From assembly GCA_039807745.1 (NCBI GenBank), contig JBDHRV010000191.1, positions 1-5,090 of the forward strand: a DNA stretch of 5,090 nt, in the 5' to 3' direction. Positions within the stretch are counted from its first letter, which is position 1; each line of letters starts with the position of its first letter. Below are positions 1 to 5,090 of this stretch, piece by piece. The translations under genes and the position numbers were made by a program. This stretch comes from JAEUMW01 sp039807745 (GTDB lineage: Bacteria > Pseudomonadota > Gammaproteobacteria > Burkholderiales > JAEUMW01). Under the pieces are notes generated by a model, which made no database searches, was not told the origin of the DNA, and was given only the letters and a program-made list of their open reading frames with translations.

Positions 1-112
1 GCCACACAATTGGACCGCAGTGGTGGCTCCGAACTGATCCCGCGCGTTCGCGCAAGATGTGTTGCACGGACGGTTACCGAGGCGTTGCTCATCCCCAAGC
101 ACGAGCGGCGCT

Positions 113-292
113 TTACCGGCTTCGACGATCGGCGACCTCGAAGGGATTGACGGCCCCCGCGGTTCCCTGCCGCCAGCGGGAAAGCGCCTCGCCGCCGATG
201 CAGCGGCCGCTGTCGAGATCGATGGTGGGGATGTATTCGACGAAGAACTCGCGGCGATTGAGGCCGGTGCGGATTGCATCGAGATCGATCAT
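113..292 (-). pseudogene. EAL-domain (c-di-GMP phosphodiesterase) N-terminal remnant
   Basis: Reading the minus strand from ATG at 292 gives a 59-residue peptide ending in TAA at 115-113. It contains REFFVEYIPTIDLDSGR followed by GGEALSRWRQG (Glu35-Ala36-Leu37), the characteristic opening of an EAL domain including the signature motif and its metal-binding glutamate. A PNPF/E segment follows where the family has the Pro-x-x-Phe-Ile-Pro stretch. Complete EAL domains are about 240 residues, so this frame covers only the first fifth. In the next frame the sequence continues as SPIVEAGKAPLVLGDEQRL without a stop to the window edge, which resembles the family's FIPIxExxGL region. That suggests a small frameshifting indel near 140, equivalent to a loss of two bases. 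An AGGA-like ribosome site lies upstream of the ATG. No GGDEF or sensor domain precedes it, because an in-frame TGA lies upstream. The EAL start is well supported; the frameshift and the extent of the remnant beyond 113 are inference. A sequencing or assembly indel is an alternative explanation. Confidence 0.6.
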
Positions 293-461
293 CCGCTGTT
301 CCTCGCAGTCCCCTTTCCCTCCCTGCCCATGCCACCGTGCCCAGGCACGATCTTGCTCACGCCGTTCTCCTCGTCACTTCGCCGAAGCGGCATCATGCCC
401 CGCAACTATCAGAACTCCAAGTGGGGCAAGTCGCTCCCAGGCGCGGACGCAGCGGCTGGCT

Positions 462-489
462 TTGCGCGCGCAGGTGGATCCCGTAGACT
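462..489 (+). promoter_or_regulatory. possible sigma-70 promoter ahead of the small ORF and C-S lyase gene
   Basis: TTGCGC at 462-467 and TAGACT at 484-489 are separated by 16 bases, and the downstream ATG lies at 515. Both hexamers match the consensus only partly. The position suits transcription of the 21-codon ORF and the C-S lyase gene. This is a motif-only call. Confidence 0.22.
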
Positions 490-514
490 GCCGCCACGCT
501 CACGGGTTACCCTC

Positions 515-580
515 ATGGCCAGATCGCTCGTCACTCTCGGCATCGTGTGTCTCGTCCTCGATCTTCCGCCGCTAGCGTGA
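515..580 (+). other. 21-codon hydrophobic ORF overlapping the C-S lyase start
   Basis: ATG at 515 opens a 21-residue peptide beginning MARSLVTLGIVCLVL and ending in Leu-Ala before TGA at 578-580. The stop overlaps the GTG at 577-579 in a GTGA arrangement. No purine-rich ribosome site precedes that GTG, so translation of the downstream gene could depend on coupling to this ORF. The N-terminal hydrophobic stretch resembles the opening of small DUF2905 membrane proteins (typically M-x-R-x-L-x-x-L-G-hydrophobic). It may therefore be the stump of such a gene rather than an evolved leader peptide. The ORF and overlap are seen directly; expression, function and the DUF2905 link are inference from a very short match. 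Confidence 0.3.
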
Positions 581-1734
581 GCAGCGAGACGATCCCGTTC
601 GATTTCGATCTCCCCGCAGACCGGCGCGGCACCGGCAGCCAGAAATGGGATCGCTACGCCGGCCGCGACGTGATCCCGATGTGGGTGGCGGACATGGATT
701 TCCGCTCGCCGCCCGCGGTGATCGCGGCGCTGCAGGAACGCGTGGCGCACGGCGTGTTCGGGTACACCTCGGCGCCCGGCGAACTGCTGCGCGTCATCGT
801 CGAAAACCTGGTCCGCGAGCACGGATGGCGCGTCGAACCGCAGTGGATCGTGTGGCTGCCGGGGCTCGTCACCGGGCTCAACCTCGCGTGCCTGCTGGCG
901 GGTGACACCGGCGATGCGGTCATCACGCTGACCCCGATCTATCCACCATTTCTCTCCGCCCCCCGGCACGCGCAGCGCGAATGTATCCGCGTACCGCTCG
1001 CAAATGGCGAGGCGGGATGGGTCATCGATCTCGATCGCCTCACGGCTGCGATCACGCCGCGTACGCGCATGCTGATGCTGTGCCACCCGCACAACCCGGT
1101 CGGGCGTGTCTACGCTCGCGACGAGCTTGCGGCGATCGCGCAGATTTGTCTGCGGCACGACCTCTGGATCTGTTCCGACGAGATCCACTGCGGTCTCATT
1201 CTCGACGCGGACAAGCCGCACACGCCTCTCGCCGCACTCTCGCCAGAGGTCGCCGAGCGCACGCTCACGCTGATGGCACCGAGCAAGACGTACAACATTC
1301 CGGGGCTCGGCATGTCCTTTGCCGTCGTGCCCAACGTCGCATTGCGGCAGCGGCTGTTGCAGGTCATGGCTGGATTCACGCCATCGGTCAACGCGCTCGG
1401 CTTCACCGCCGCGCTCGCCGCCTACCGCGACGGCGACGCGTGGCGCACGGCGCTGCTCGATTACCTGCGCTGCAATCGCGATCTCGTCGAGCAGCGTGTT
1501 GCCGACCTGCCGGGGCTGGCGATGCGACACGTCGAGGCGACGTACCTCGCGTGGATCGACACGCGGCAAACCGGCATTGCGGACCCACATCGCTTCTTCG
1601 AAGAGGCCGGCGTCGGTCTCTCGGACGGCCGCGACTTCGGTGCGCCCGGTTTCGTGCGGCTTAACTTCGGCTGCCGCCGTGCGCTGCTGGAGACCGCGCT
1701 GGAACGCATGTGCGCCGCGCTCGGACGCCGCTGA
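577..1734 (+). CDS. PatB/MalY-family PLP-dependent C-S lyase (cystathionine beta-lyase-like)
   Basis: This is a fold-type I pyridoxal-phosphate enzyme of the MalY/PatB branch, expected to be a cytosolic carbon-sulfur beta-lyase that splits cystathionine or cysteine conjugates to a thiol, pyruvate and ammonia. Numbered from GTG 577 (385 residues, a normal family length), it has the hallmark KWDRYAGRDVIPMWVADMDF near the N terminus. It also has TPIYPPF, the PHNPVGRVY loop (Asn173), SDEIHCG with the cofactor-pairing Asp201, and APSKTYNIPGLG with the Schiff-base Lys237. TYLAWID, GVGLSDGRDFG and FVRLNFGC follow near the C terminus, the last carrying the expected carboxylate-binding Arg. All catalytic landmarks are intact. 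An alternative GTG at 547 would add ten residues that do not look family-like; neither start has a good ribosome site, and 577 overlaps the stop of the preceding small ORF. The exact substrate cannot be read from sequence; a general aminotransferase label is the likely alternative annotation. Confidence 0.93.
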   Translation: MSSETIPFDFDLPADRRGTGSQKWDRYAGRDVIPMWVADMDFRSPPAVIAALQERVAHGVFGYTSAPGELLRVIVENLVREHGWRVEPQWIVWLPGLVTGLNLACLLAGDTGDAVITLTPIYPPFLSAPRHAQRECIRVPLANGEAGWVIDLDRLTAAITPRTRMLMLCHPHNPVGRVYARDELAAIAQICLRHDLWICSDEIHCGLILDADKPHTPLAALSPEVAERTLTLMAPSKTYNIPGLGMSFAVVPNVALRQRLLQVMAGFTPSVNALGFTAALAAYRDGDAWRTALLDYLRCNRDLVEQRVADLPGLAMRHVEATYLAWIDTRQTGIADPHRFFEEAGVGLSDGRDFGAPGFVRLNFGCRRALLETALERMCAALGRR

Positions 1735-1746
1735 CCAGGGACCGCG

Positions 1747-1890
1747 TTGCACAGCCAGAACTACCGCTACTACGACCTGGTGATGGCGGCGTTCGTCACG
1801 GTGCTGCTCACGGCAAACGTGATCGGCCCACGGGTTCGGGATAGAGTGCGCCGCTGCCGTCCATGTCCCCGGTCTCCGCGTATGTCATAG
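1747..1890 (+). pseudogene. yhhQ: truncated YhhQ/VUT-type queuosine precursor transporter, 5' stub
   Basis: TTG at 1747 opens a 47-codon frame ending at TAG 1888-1890, preceded by AGGGA at 1737-1741 with a 5-base spacer and lying 12 bases after the C-S lyase stop. Its first 28 residues contain YRYYDLVMAAFVTVLL and TANVIGP, which match the first transmembrane segment of the YhhQ/VUT family of membrane proteins that import queuosine precursors (preQ0/preQ1). After Gly-Pro, at about 1830, the peptide becomes Arg/Cys-rich and is merely the antisense of the flavin reductase 3' end. The family is normally over 200 residues with several membrane spans, so more than 85% is missing, and I found no other part of it in the window. 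The family match is short but distinctive. The gene cannot be functional as it stands. Its position suggests that it once followed the C-S lyase gene in an operon. Confidence 0.6.
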
Positions 1891-2338
1891 GCACTGCGTC
1901 GGCGTCCAGGATTGCGCCGTCGACGACGTGACCGACAACGAGCTCGTGATCCCCGGCCTTCAGGCTGCCCGCCACACGGCAGTCGAAGTACGCGAGCGCA
2001 GCGTCGAACACCGGCGCGCCGCTCGCCGCGGGATGCCACGAGACGCCCGCGAGTTTGTCCCCCTCCCGTCCCGAGCGGGTCCCGAAGCGCCGCGCGAGAT
2101 CGAGCTGGCCGCGTCGCAGCACGTTCACGGTGAAACCCCCGCTTGCCTGGAGCAGCCGGTACGAGGCGTTTCCGGGATTGATGCTCACCGCGAGGAGCAA
2201 CGGATCGAACGAAGCCTGCACGACCCACGCCGCGGTGAATCCATCGCGCTTCGCTTCGCATGCGACGCCGATCACGTACACGCCGTGCGTGATGCGGCGA
2301 AAGAGTTCGTGGGCGTTGGTGATCGAGTTGCGCTCCAT
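1808..2338 (-). CDS. flavin reductase family protein (FMN-binding split barrel)
   Basis: This is a 176-residue protein of the flavin reductase-like split-barrel family, small cytosolic enzymes that reduce FMN or FAD with NAD(P)H, often to supply a partner oxygenase. Landmarks from the N terminus are FRRITHGVYVIG (about 13-24), GFTAAWVVQASFDPLLLAVSIN (33-54, the usual flavin-binding strand and Ser-Phe-Asp-Pro turn), the GGFTVNVL segment, and HELVVGHVVDG toward the end. ATG at 2338 is preferred over the TTG at 2344 because GGGAGG (2350-2345) sits 6 bases before it. The patatin-like gene stops at 2343-2341, leaving 2 bases, so the two are probably translationally coupled. Homologues commonly end just after a GDMDGS-ALYP motif. 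Here a short tail including VGRSRLP follows, which is the antisense of the adjacent transporter stub, so the native stop may have been lost. No partner oxygenase is visible; the substrate is unknown. Confidence 0.88.
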   Translation of the reverse strand: MERNSITNAHELFRRITHGVYVIGVACEAKRDGFTAAWVVQASFDPLLLAVSINPGNASYRLLQASGGFTVNVLRRGQLDLARRFGTRSGREGDKLAGVSWHPAASGAPVFDAALAYFDCRVAGSLKAGDHELVVGHVVDGAILDADAVPMTYAETGDMDGSGALYPEPVGRSRLP

Positions 2339-2340
2339 GC

Positions 2341-3735
2341 TCAACCTCCCGCGCCCCGCTCCGCCCCGGTGGCACCGATATCGCGCATCAGCGCCTTGAA
2401 ATCCGGCGCGCTCGTCACCAGTCGACCTCCCAGCGCGCGCAGCGCGTCGACATCTTGTCGATCGAGGTGAAGGGTGGTCGGGATGGTCATGAAGTGCTCA
2501 CGCTCGCGCGGGTCGGAGATCGATCGCAGCGACGCGTCGATGATATGGAACTTCACTTCCGGCGCGTCCGCCGGCCGCGCGGCCCTGAGCTCTTCACGCC
2601 AGCGTGCCACGCTCTCGTCGACCAGCACCGACGAATCGAACGAGCTCAGGTTGAAGACGTTGCCGAGCGCTTCGATGGTCGTGGCCGGCCCGGGCACGTC
2701 CGCGTCCTGGTCGAGATCGAAGATCGGGTCGCGCTCGGCATCGACCGCGATGAACACGGCGTGCTTGAGATCCTGGAAACCGAATGCCTCCAGGGTCGGC
2801 AACAGGCCGCCGCGCCGCATGACGAGACCCATCGGTTGGCGCAGACTGAGATTGTCGACCAGCCCACCGTCGAACAGATGGATGTGCGGGCGGCGCTCCC
2901 GGTCCAGATAGGAGCGCATCTCTTCCTGGTCGTGCCGCGCCCGCTCGTCGGCCTCCGGGTGCTCCTTCAACCAGGGCGGCTGCGTGTACGCGCACTGCCC
3001 CGCATAGTTCCAGAGTGTGAGCGGACTGAAATACGGCGGCAGCGCCATGGACGCCGCGACCGCGCGGGCCACCGGTACTTCGCCCAGGTCCGAGCACAGC
3101 AGGTCGAATCGCTCCTGGGTGAACGGAAACTGCGCACCGAGCGAAATGTCGGTGGCGCTGATGACGACGAAGGGCCGCGGCGCGCGTGTCAGGTTGCGGA
3201 AGGTCGCGCCGTCGAAAACCTCCTCGTCCAGGTACTCCGCCAGCAGATCGCCGCGCCCGTAACGGGGCGACGCTACGCGCCAGGCGTTCCATATCAACTT
3301 CGACTTGAGCTCCTGCTGGACGTCGCGGTAGAGGAAGCGATCGCGGAAGTCTACGAAGAGTCGATCGCGATACAGCCCGTAGTAGGCAGCGACCGTACTG
3401 CCCCCCGAAACGGCACTGATGTAGTCGACTTCATCGAGCAGTCGCTGCTCCTTGCCACCGACGAGCACGCGCGCATCCCGCAGTGCTTCGAATGCACCGT
3501 AGGCAAGAGCCGCCGCCCGCGTGCCGCCACCCGAGATCAGCACCACTACCAGCACGTCCGCGGACTGACCGGGCTGCACCCGGCTGTTCTCGAACCGGTG
3601 ACCGTAATCGGGATCGTGTCGTGCCAGCGGTGGATTGACCGGATAGTGCGCAGCCTTTTCGCATCCGCCGGCTGCGAACGCCAGCGCGCAAGCCAGTATG
3701 GACGTAGCACGCAGCGGCGGACGCCGGGCCGGCAT
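2341..3735 (-). CDS. patatin-like phospholipase family lipoprotein
   Basis: This 464-residue protein is predicted to be an envelope-anchored serine lipase or phospholipase of the patatin family. Residues 1-24 form a basic then hydrophobic signal peptide, with Cys25 in an AAGGC context, a relaxed lipobox suggesting lipidation. The patatin core then shows the oxyanion loop SGGGTRAAALAYG (68-80), and the nucleophile elbow ISAVSGGS with Ser110, where Ala replaces the first Gly of Gly-x-Ser-x-Gly, a variant I recall as common in this subgroup. Further landmarks are SMALPPYFSP (229-238) and the catalytic Asp289 in FDGGLVDN. All dyad residues are present. A Cys at 214 and one at 248 lie in the exported part. 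The C-terminal half beyond 330 has no motif I recognise. The start at 3735 is one base after the stop of the upstream lipoprotein gene (TAG-G-ATG), so coupling is likely. It is not an obvious type VI secretion lipase, since it has its own export signal. The substrate is unknown. Confidence 0.9.
   Translation of the reverse strand: MPARRPPLRATSILACALAFAAGGCEKAAHYPVNPPLARHDPDYGHRFENSRVQPGQSADVLVVVLISGGGTRAAALAYGAFEALRDARVLVGGKEQRLLDEVDYISAVSGGSTVAAYYGLYRDRLFVDFRDRFLYRDVQQELKSKLIWNAWRVASPRYGRGDLLAEYLDEEVFDGATFRNLTRAPRPFVVISATDISLGAQFPFTQERFDLLCSDLGEVPVARAVAASMALPPYFSPLTLWNYAGQCAYTQPPWLKEHPEADERARHDQEEMRSYLDRERRPHIHLFDGGLVDNLSLRQPMGLVMRRGGLLPTLEAFGFQDLKHAVFIAVDAERDPIFDLDQDADVPGPATTIEALGNVFNLSSFDSSVLVDESVARWREELRAARPADAPEVKFHIIDASLRSISDPREREHFMTIPTTLHLDRQDVDALRALGGRLVTSAPDFKALMRDIGATGAERGAGG
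2345..2350 (-). promoter_or_regulatory. ribosome binding site of the flavin reductase gene
   Basis: GGGAGG on the minus strand lies 6 bases before ATG 2338 and inside the last codons of the patatin-like gene. It decides the start in favour of ATG 2338 over TTG 2344. Confidence 0.7.
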
Positions 3736-3736
3736 C

Positions 3737-4096
3737 CTACTGACCCATGCGCCGGTTGTAGGCTGCGACGAGGCGTTGGTTGAGGGTCGGATCCTGTGCC
3801 TCGGGACCCTTCGACTTGATGCTCACCCGCACGCTGCCGTCGGCCTGGGTGAACACGCTGATGGTCACGTCGAACGGTCCCCTGCGGCCGAGGATGAGTC
3901 CTTGCGCCCGGTCCTCCGCGGTGACGACCACCCCTTCGTCGGAGGCCGCCCCGCGTGCGGCGTCCCACGCCCGGTCGAAGGCGCTCGGAGGCGCCGGCGC
4001 ATACACGCCGGGTGCGGTCTGATAGACGGTGCAGCCAGCACTTACCGCCGCGGCGAGGATAATGGAAAGGTATCCCAGAACGTAACGGAAGCTCAC
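3737..4096 (-). CDS. small putative lipoprotein of unknown function
   Basis: This is a 119-residue protein whose function I do not recognise. GTG at 4096 is chosen because GGAGG (4105-4101) lies 4 bases upstream; an ATG further up would place that site inside the coding region and add a non-hydrophobic extension before the signal peptide. The N terminus is a lipoprotein signal, SFRYVLGYLSIILAAAV then SAG-Cys22. The mature part starts with a short Pro/Ala-rich linker (APGVYAPAPP), then AFDRAWDAARGAASDEGVVV, a pattern of helix, beta strand and charged turn. Next come TAEDRAQGLILGRRG and two amphipathic strands (VTISVF, VRVSIK), closing with a helix, LNQRLVAAYNRRMGQ. This alpha-beta plan with an acidic-basic 'DRxxGxI' turn recalls small periplasmic DUF3568-type lipoproteins, but the match is only impressionistic. 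It is the first gene of the operon with the patatin-like protein and stops one base before it, so the two may act together in the envelope. Confidence 0.78.
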   Translation of the reverse strand: MSFRYVLGYLSIILAAAVSAGCTVYQTAPGVYAPAPPSAFDRAWDAARGAASDEGVVVTAEDRAQGLILGRRGPFDVTISVFTQADGSVRVSIKSKGPEAQDPTLNQRLVAAYNRRMGQ

Positions 4097-4264
4097 GGAT
4101 CCTCCACGATGGCAGCAGGGCGGACTCATCATGCGGCAGCGGCGTGAAATGCGCAACGCGGCGAAGCCCGCAACGAATCTGCGCACCCGGGGTCGCAGAT
4201 CGGAGATAATTCCGCCGCCGCTTGAGCGCCCGCTTCGCGGCCGCTCCTGCCTCGTTCGCACTCG
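4097..4264. other. divergent intergenic region
   Basis: These 168 bases separate the minus-strand lipoprotein operon from the plus-strand Rap1a/Tai-like pair and must hold the promoters for both. On the plus strand, GATAAT at 4205-4210 is a good -10-like hexamer 55 bases before ATG 4265, but no -35-like match sits at the right distance. On the minus strand a TTGCGC ... CATGAT pair 17 bases apart precedes the lipoprotein gene. No inverted repeat or operator was recognised. Confidence 0.35.
4101..4105 (-). promoter_or_regulatory. ribosome binding site of the small lipoprotein gene
   Basis: GGAGG on the minus strand is 4 bases ahead of GTG 4096. The open frame extends much further upstream, so this site is what decides the start, together with the lipoprotein signal that begins right after it. 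Confidence 0.6.
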
Positions 4265-4639
4265 ATGAAACCTGCCATCCTCGCGTTCCTCGCACTCGGC
4301 GTAGTCGATGTCTCGCGCACGGCTGCGGCCGCACCGCCCCAGTTCAGCGGCAAGGACCTCGCGCGCAGCGCGGCGCTCTACGAACGGACGCGGGCGAAAG
4401 GGAGTTTTCGCAACGAGCAGGAGGAGCGGGAGGTCAACTATTTCCTCGGTTACGTCGAGGGTGCCGCGCTCGCATCGCGCAAGGTCTGCATCCCGCCCAC
4501 GCGCGGCGTGCGCGATCAGGCGGGCGATGCCACCGCAACCTACTTGCGGCAGCATCCACGCGAATGGCATCTCGCCCCCGATACCCTGGTGGTGAAGGCG
4601 CTGCAGCCCGTCTACCCCTGCTCGAAGCCAAAGCGCTGA
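4265..4639 (+). CDS. Rap1a/Tai family immunity-like exported protein
   Basis: This is a 124-residue exported protein. Residues 1 to about 23 are a signal peptide (MKPAILAFLALGVV, with cleavage likely in the AAAA-P region). The mature part has a charged helix, then NYFLGYVEGAALAS, KVCIPP (Cys75), an alanine/threonine-rich helix, TYLRQHPREWHLAPDTLVVKAL and a closing YPC (Cys119). This order of G-Y-V-x-G, C-I-P, YLxxHP, lxxxAL and fPC is the signature of the Rap1a/Tai family. That family includes periplasmic immunity proteins that block type VI secretion amidase effectors; the two Cys are expected to form a disulfide. No amidase effector or type VI gene is in the window, so immunity is a family-level possibility rather than a demonstrated role; many members are orphans. 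There is no clear ribosome site before ATG 4265. The next gene is 18 bases downstream on the same strand. Confidence 0.85.
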   Translation: MKPAILAFLALGVVDVSRTAAAAPPQFSGKDLARSAALYERTRAKGSFRNEQEEREVNYFLGYVEGAALASRKVCIPPTRGVRDQAGDATATYLRQHPREWHLAPDTLVVKALQPVYPCSKPKR

Positions 4640-4657
4640 CGGATCTGTTCAACCATC

Positions 4658-5089
4658 ATGAAGCACCATCGTGTCACTCTCGGAGCGTTGCTGACGATGT
4701 GCCTGCTGCCTGCCTTCGCGGCGGCACCGGAGCGGTGGGCGCTCGTGACCCAGACCGACAACGTTTCCATCTACGTCGATACCCGCAGCATCACGCTCAA
4801 GGATGGCGTAGTGCGCGCCTGGGAGAAGTGGGAATACGCCTCGGATCGCCCCGGCACGCCCGCAACGGGACATCGCCCCTATCGGTCGGCCCGCTTTCTC
4901 ACGCACTATAACTGCCGCGACCGAGCCTCGGCAGAAGTGCAGTCGATCTTCTACGACACGGCCGGCGAAGTGGTCGGCAAGATCACCGAGGACCCGAAGA
5001 GCATTCGTCTCACGTACCTGGTCCCCGGACTGCTGAGCGAATCAGCCCTCAACTTCGTTTGCAAGGCGAAGGTCCAGAAGAAATCCTGA
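4658..5089 (+). CDS. surface-adhesin-E-like exported protein
   Basis: This is a 143-residue protein with a signal peptide (residues 1 to about 22, hydrophobic core LGALLTMCLLPAF, cleavage near AFAAA-PERW). The mature domain follows the plan of the surface-adhesin protein E family. It has a W-x-L-V opening strand, SIYVDTRSITLKDG (37-50), a valine strand into a tryptophan (VVRAWEKWEY, 51-60), SARFLTHYNCRDR with Cys86, a strand pair around IFYDTAGEVVG, then LVPGLLSESALNFVCKAK with Cys135. The two Cys probably pair. The name comes from a Haemophilus adhesin that binds host matrix proteins; most members in environmental bacteria are small periplasmic or surface proteins of unknown role, so adhesion should not be assumed. 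The gene follows the Rap1a/Tai-like gene closely with no ribosome site of its own, so co-transcription is likely. It is complete, ending one base before the window edge. Confidence 0.82.
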   Translation: MKHHRVTLGALLTMCLLPAFAAAPERWALVTQTDNVSIYVDTRSITLKDGVVRAWEKWEYASDRPGTPATGHRPYRSARFLTHYNCRDRASAEVQSIFYDTAGEVVGKITEDPKSIRLTYLVPGLLSESALNFVCKAKVQKKS

Positions 5090-5090
5090 A

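Noticed and set aside
409..1752. A 447-codon open frame on the minus strand opposite the C-S lyase gene
   Set aside because: It is Arg/Glu/His-rich with no recognisable domain and lies antisense to a gene with all PLP-enzyme motifs. Long antisense frames are expected in high-GC DNA.
1735..1807. Intrinsic terminator between the convergent C-S lyase and flavin reductase genes
   Set aside because: No GC-rich hairpin followed by a T-run was found on either strand. The stretch reads instead as coding sequence of the transporter stub.
2341..3735. Patatin-like protein as a type VI secretion lipase effector, with the Rap1a/Tai-like protein as its immunity factor
   Set aside because: The lipase has its own lipoprotein signal and lies in a divergent operon. 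Known Rap1a/Tai partners are amidases, not lipases.
2455..3783. A 442-codon plus-strand open frame opposite the patatin-like gene
   Set aside because: It has shadow-type composition and no domain, signal peptide or ribosome site, while the opposite strand encodes a complete patatin-like lipoprotein.
4097..4570. Upstream extension of the small lipoprotein to an ATG at 4570 (277 codons)
   Set aside because: The extension runs antisense through the Rap1a/Tai-like gene. The ribosome site and lipoprotein signal begin at GTG 4096.
4222..4911. A 229-codon plus-strand frame spanning the Rap1a/Tai-like and adhesin-E-like genes
   Set aside because: It crosses two genes with clear signal peptides and family motifs in other frames, and its own translation is Arg/Ala-rich without a domain.

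Overview
This is a high-GC (roughly two-thirds G+C), gene-dense proteobacterial window. The families present point to a beta- or gammaproteobacterium, more likely beta: a PatB/MalY-type C-S lyase, a Rap1a/Tai-family protein, a surface-adhesin-E-like protein, a patatin-like lipoprotein and a small flavin reductase. That placement rests on family distribution and base composition, since no rRNA or other marker gene is present. No tRNA, CRISPR array, insertion sequence or clear intrinsic terminator was seen.

Layout. (1) Positions 1-292, minus strand: a short EAL-domain (cyclic-di-GMP phosphodiesterase) start, cut by a stop after 59 codons; it looks like a broken gene. Positions 293-514 hold no convincing gene. 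(2) Positions 515-580, plus strand: a 21-codon hydrophobic ORF whose stop overlaps the preferred start of the next gene. (3) Positions 577-1734, plus strand: a full-length PatB/MalY-family PLP enzyme. (4) Positions 1747-1890, plus strand: a stub of a YhhQ-type queuosine-precursor transporter, where about 28 codons are family-like and then homology ends abruptly. (5) Positions 4096 down to 1808, minus strand: a very tight three-gene operon of small lipoprotein, patatin-like lipoprotein and flavin reductase, with gaps of 1 and 2 bases. (6) Positions 4265-5089, plus strand: two small exported proteins, Rap1a/Tai-like then surface-adhesin-E-like, 18 bases apart. They are transcribed divergently from the lipoprotein operon across a 168-bp intergenic region.

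Functionally, the left half is a complete C-S lyase gene flanked by gene fragments, which suggests rearrangement or decay. The right half is a cell-envelope cluster: four of its five proteins carry export or lipoprotein signals. The flavin reductase is cytosolic and its link to the lipoproteins is not obvious; only the tight spacing joins them. The most noteworthy point is the junction near 1830, where a 5' transporter stub runs tail-to-tail into the 3' end of the flavin reductase, so that the last codons of the reductase are antisense to transporter codons.
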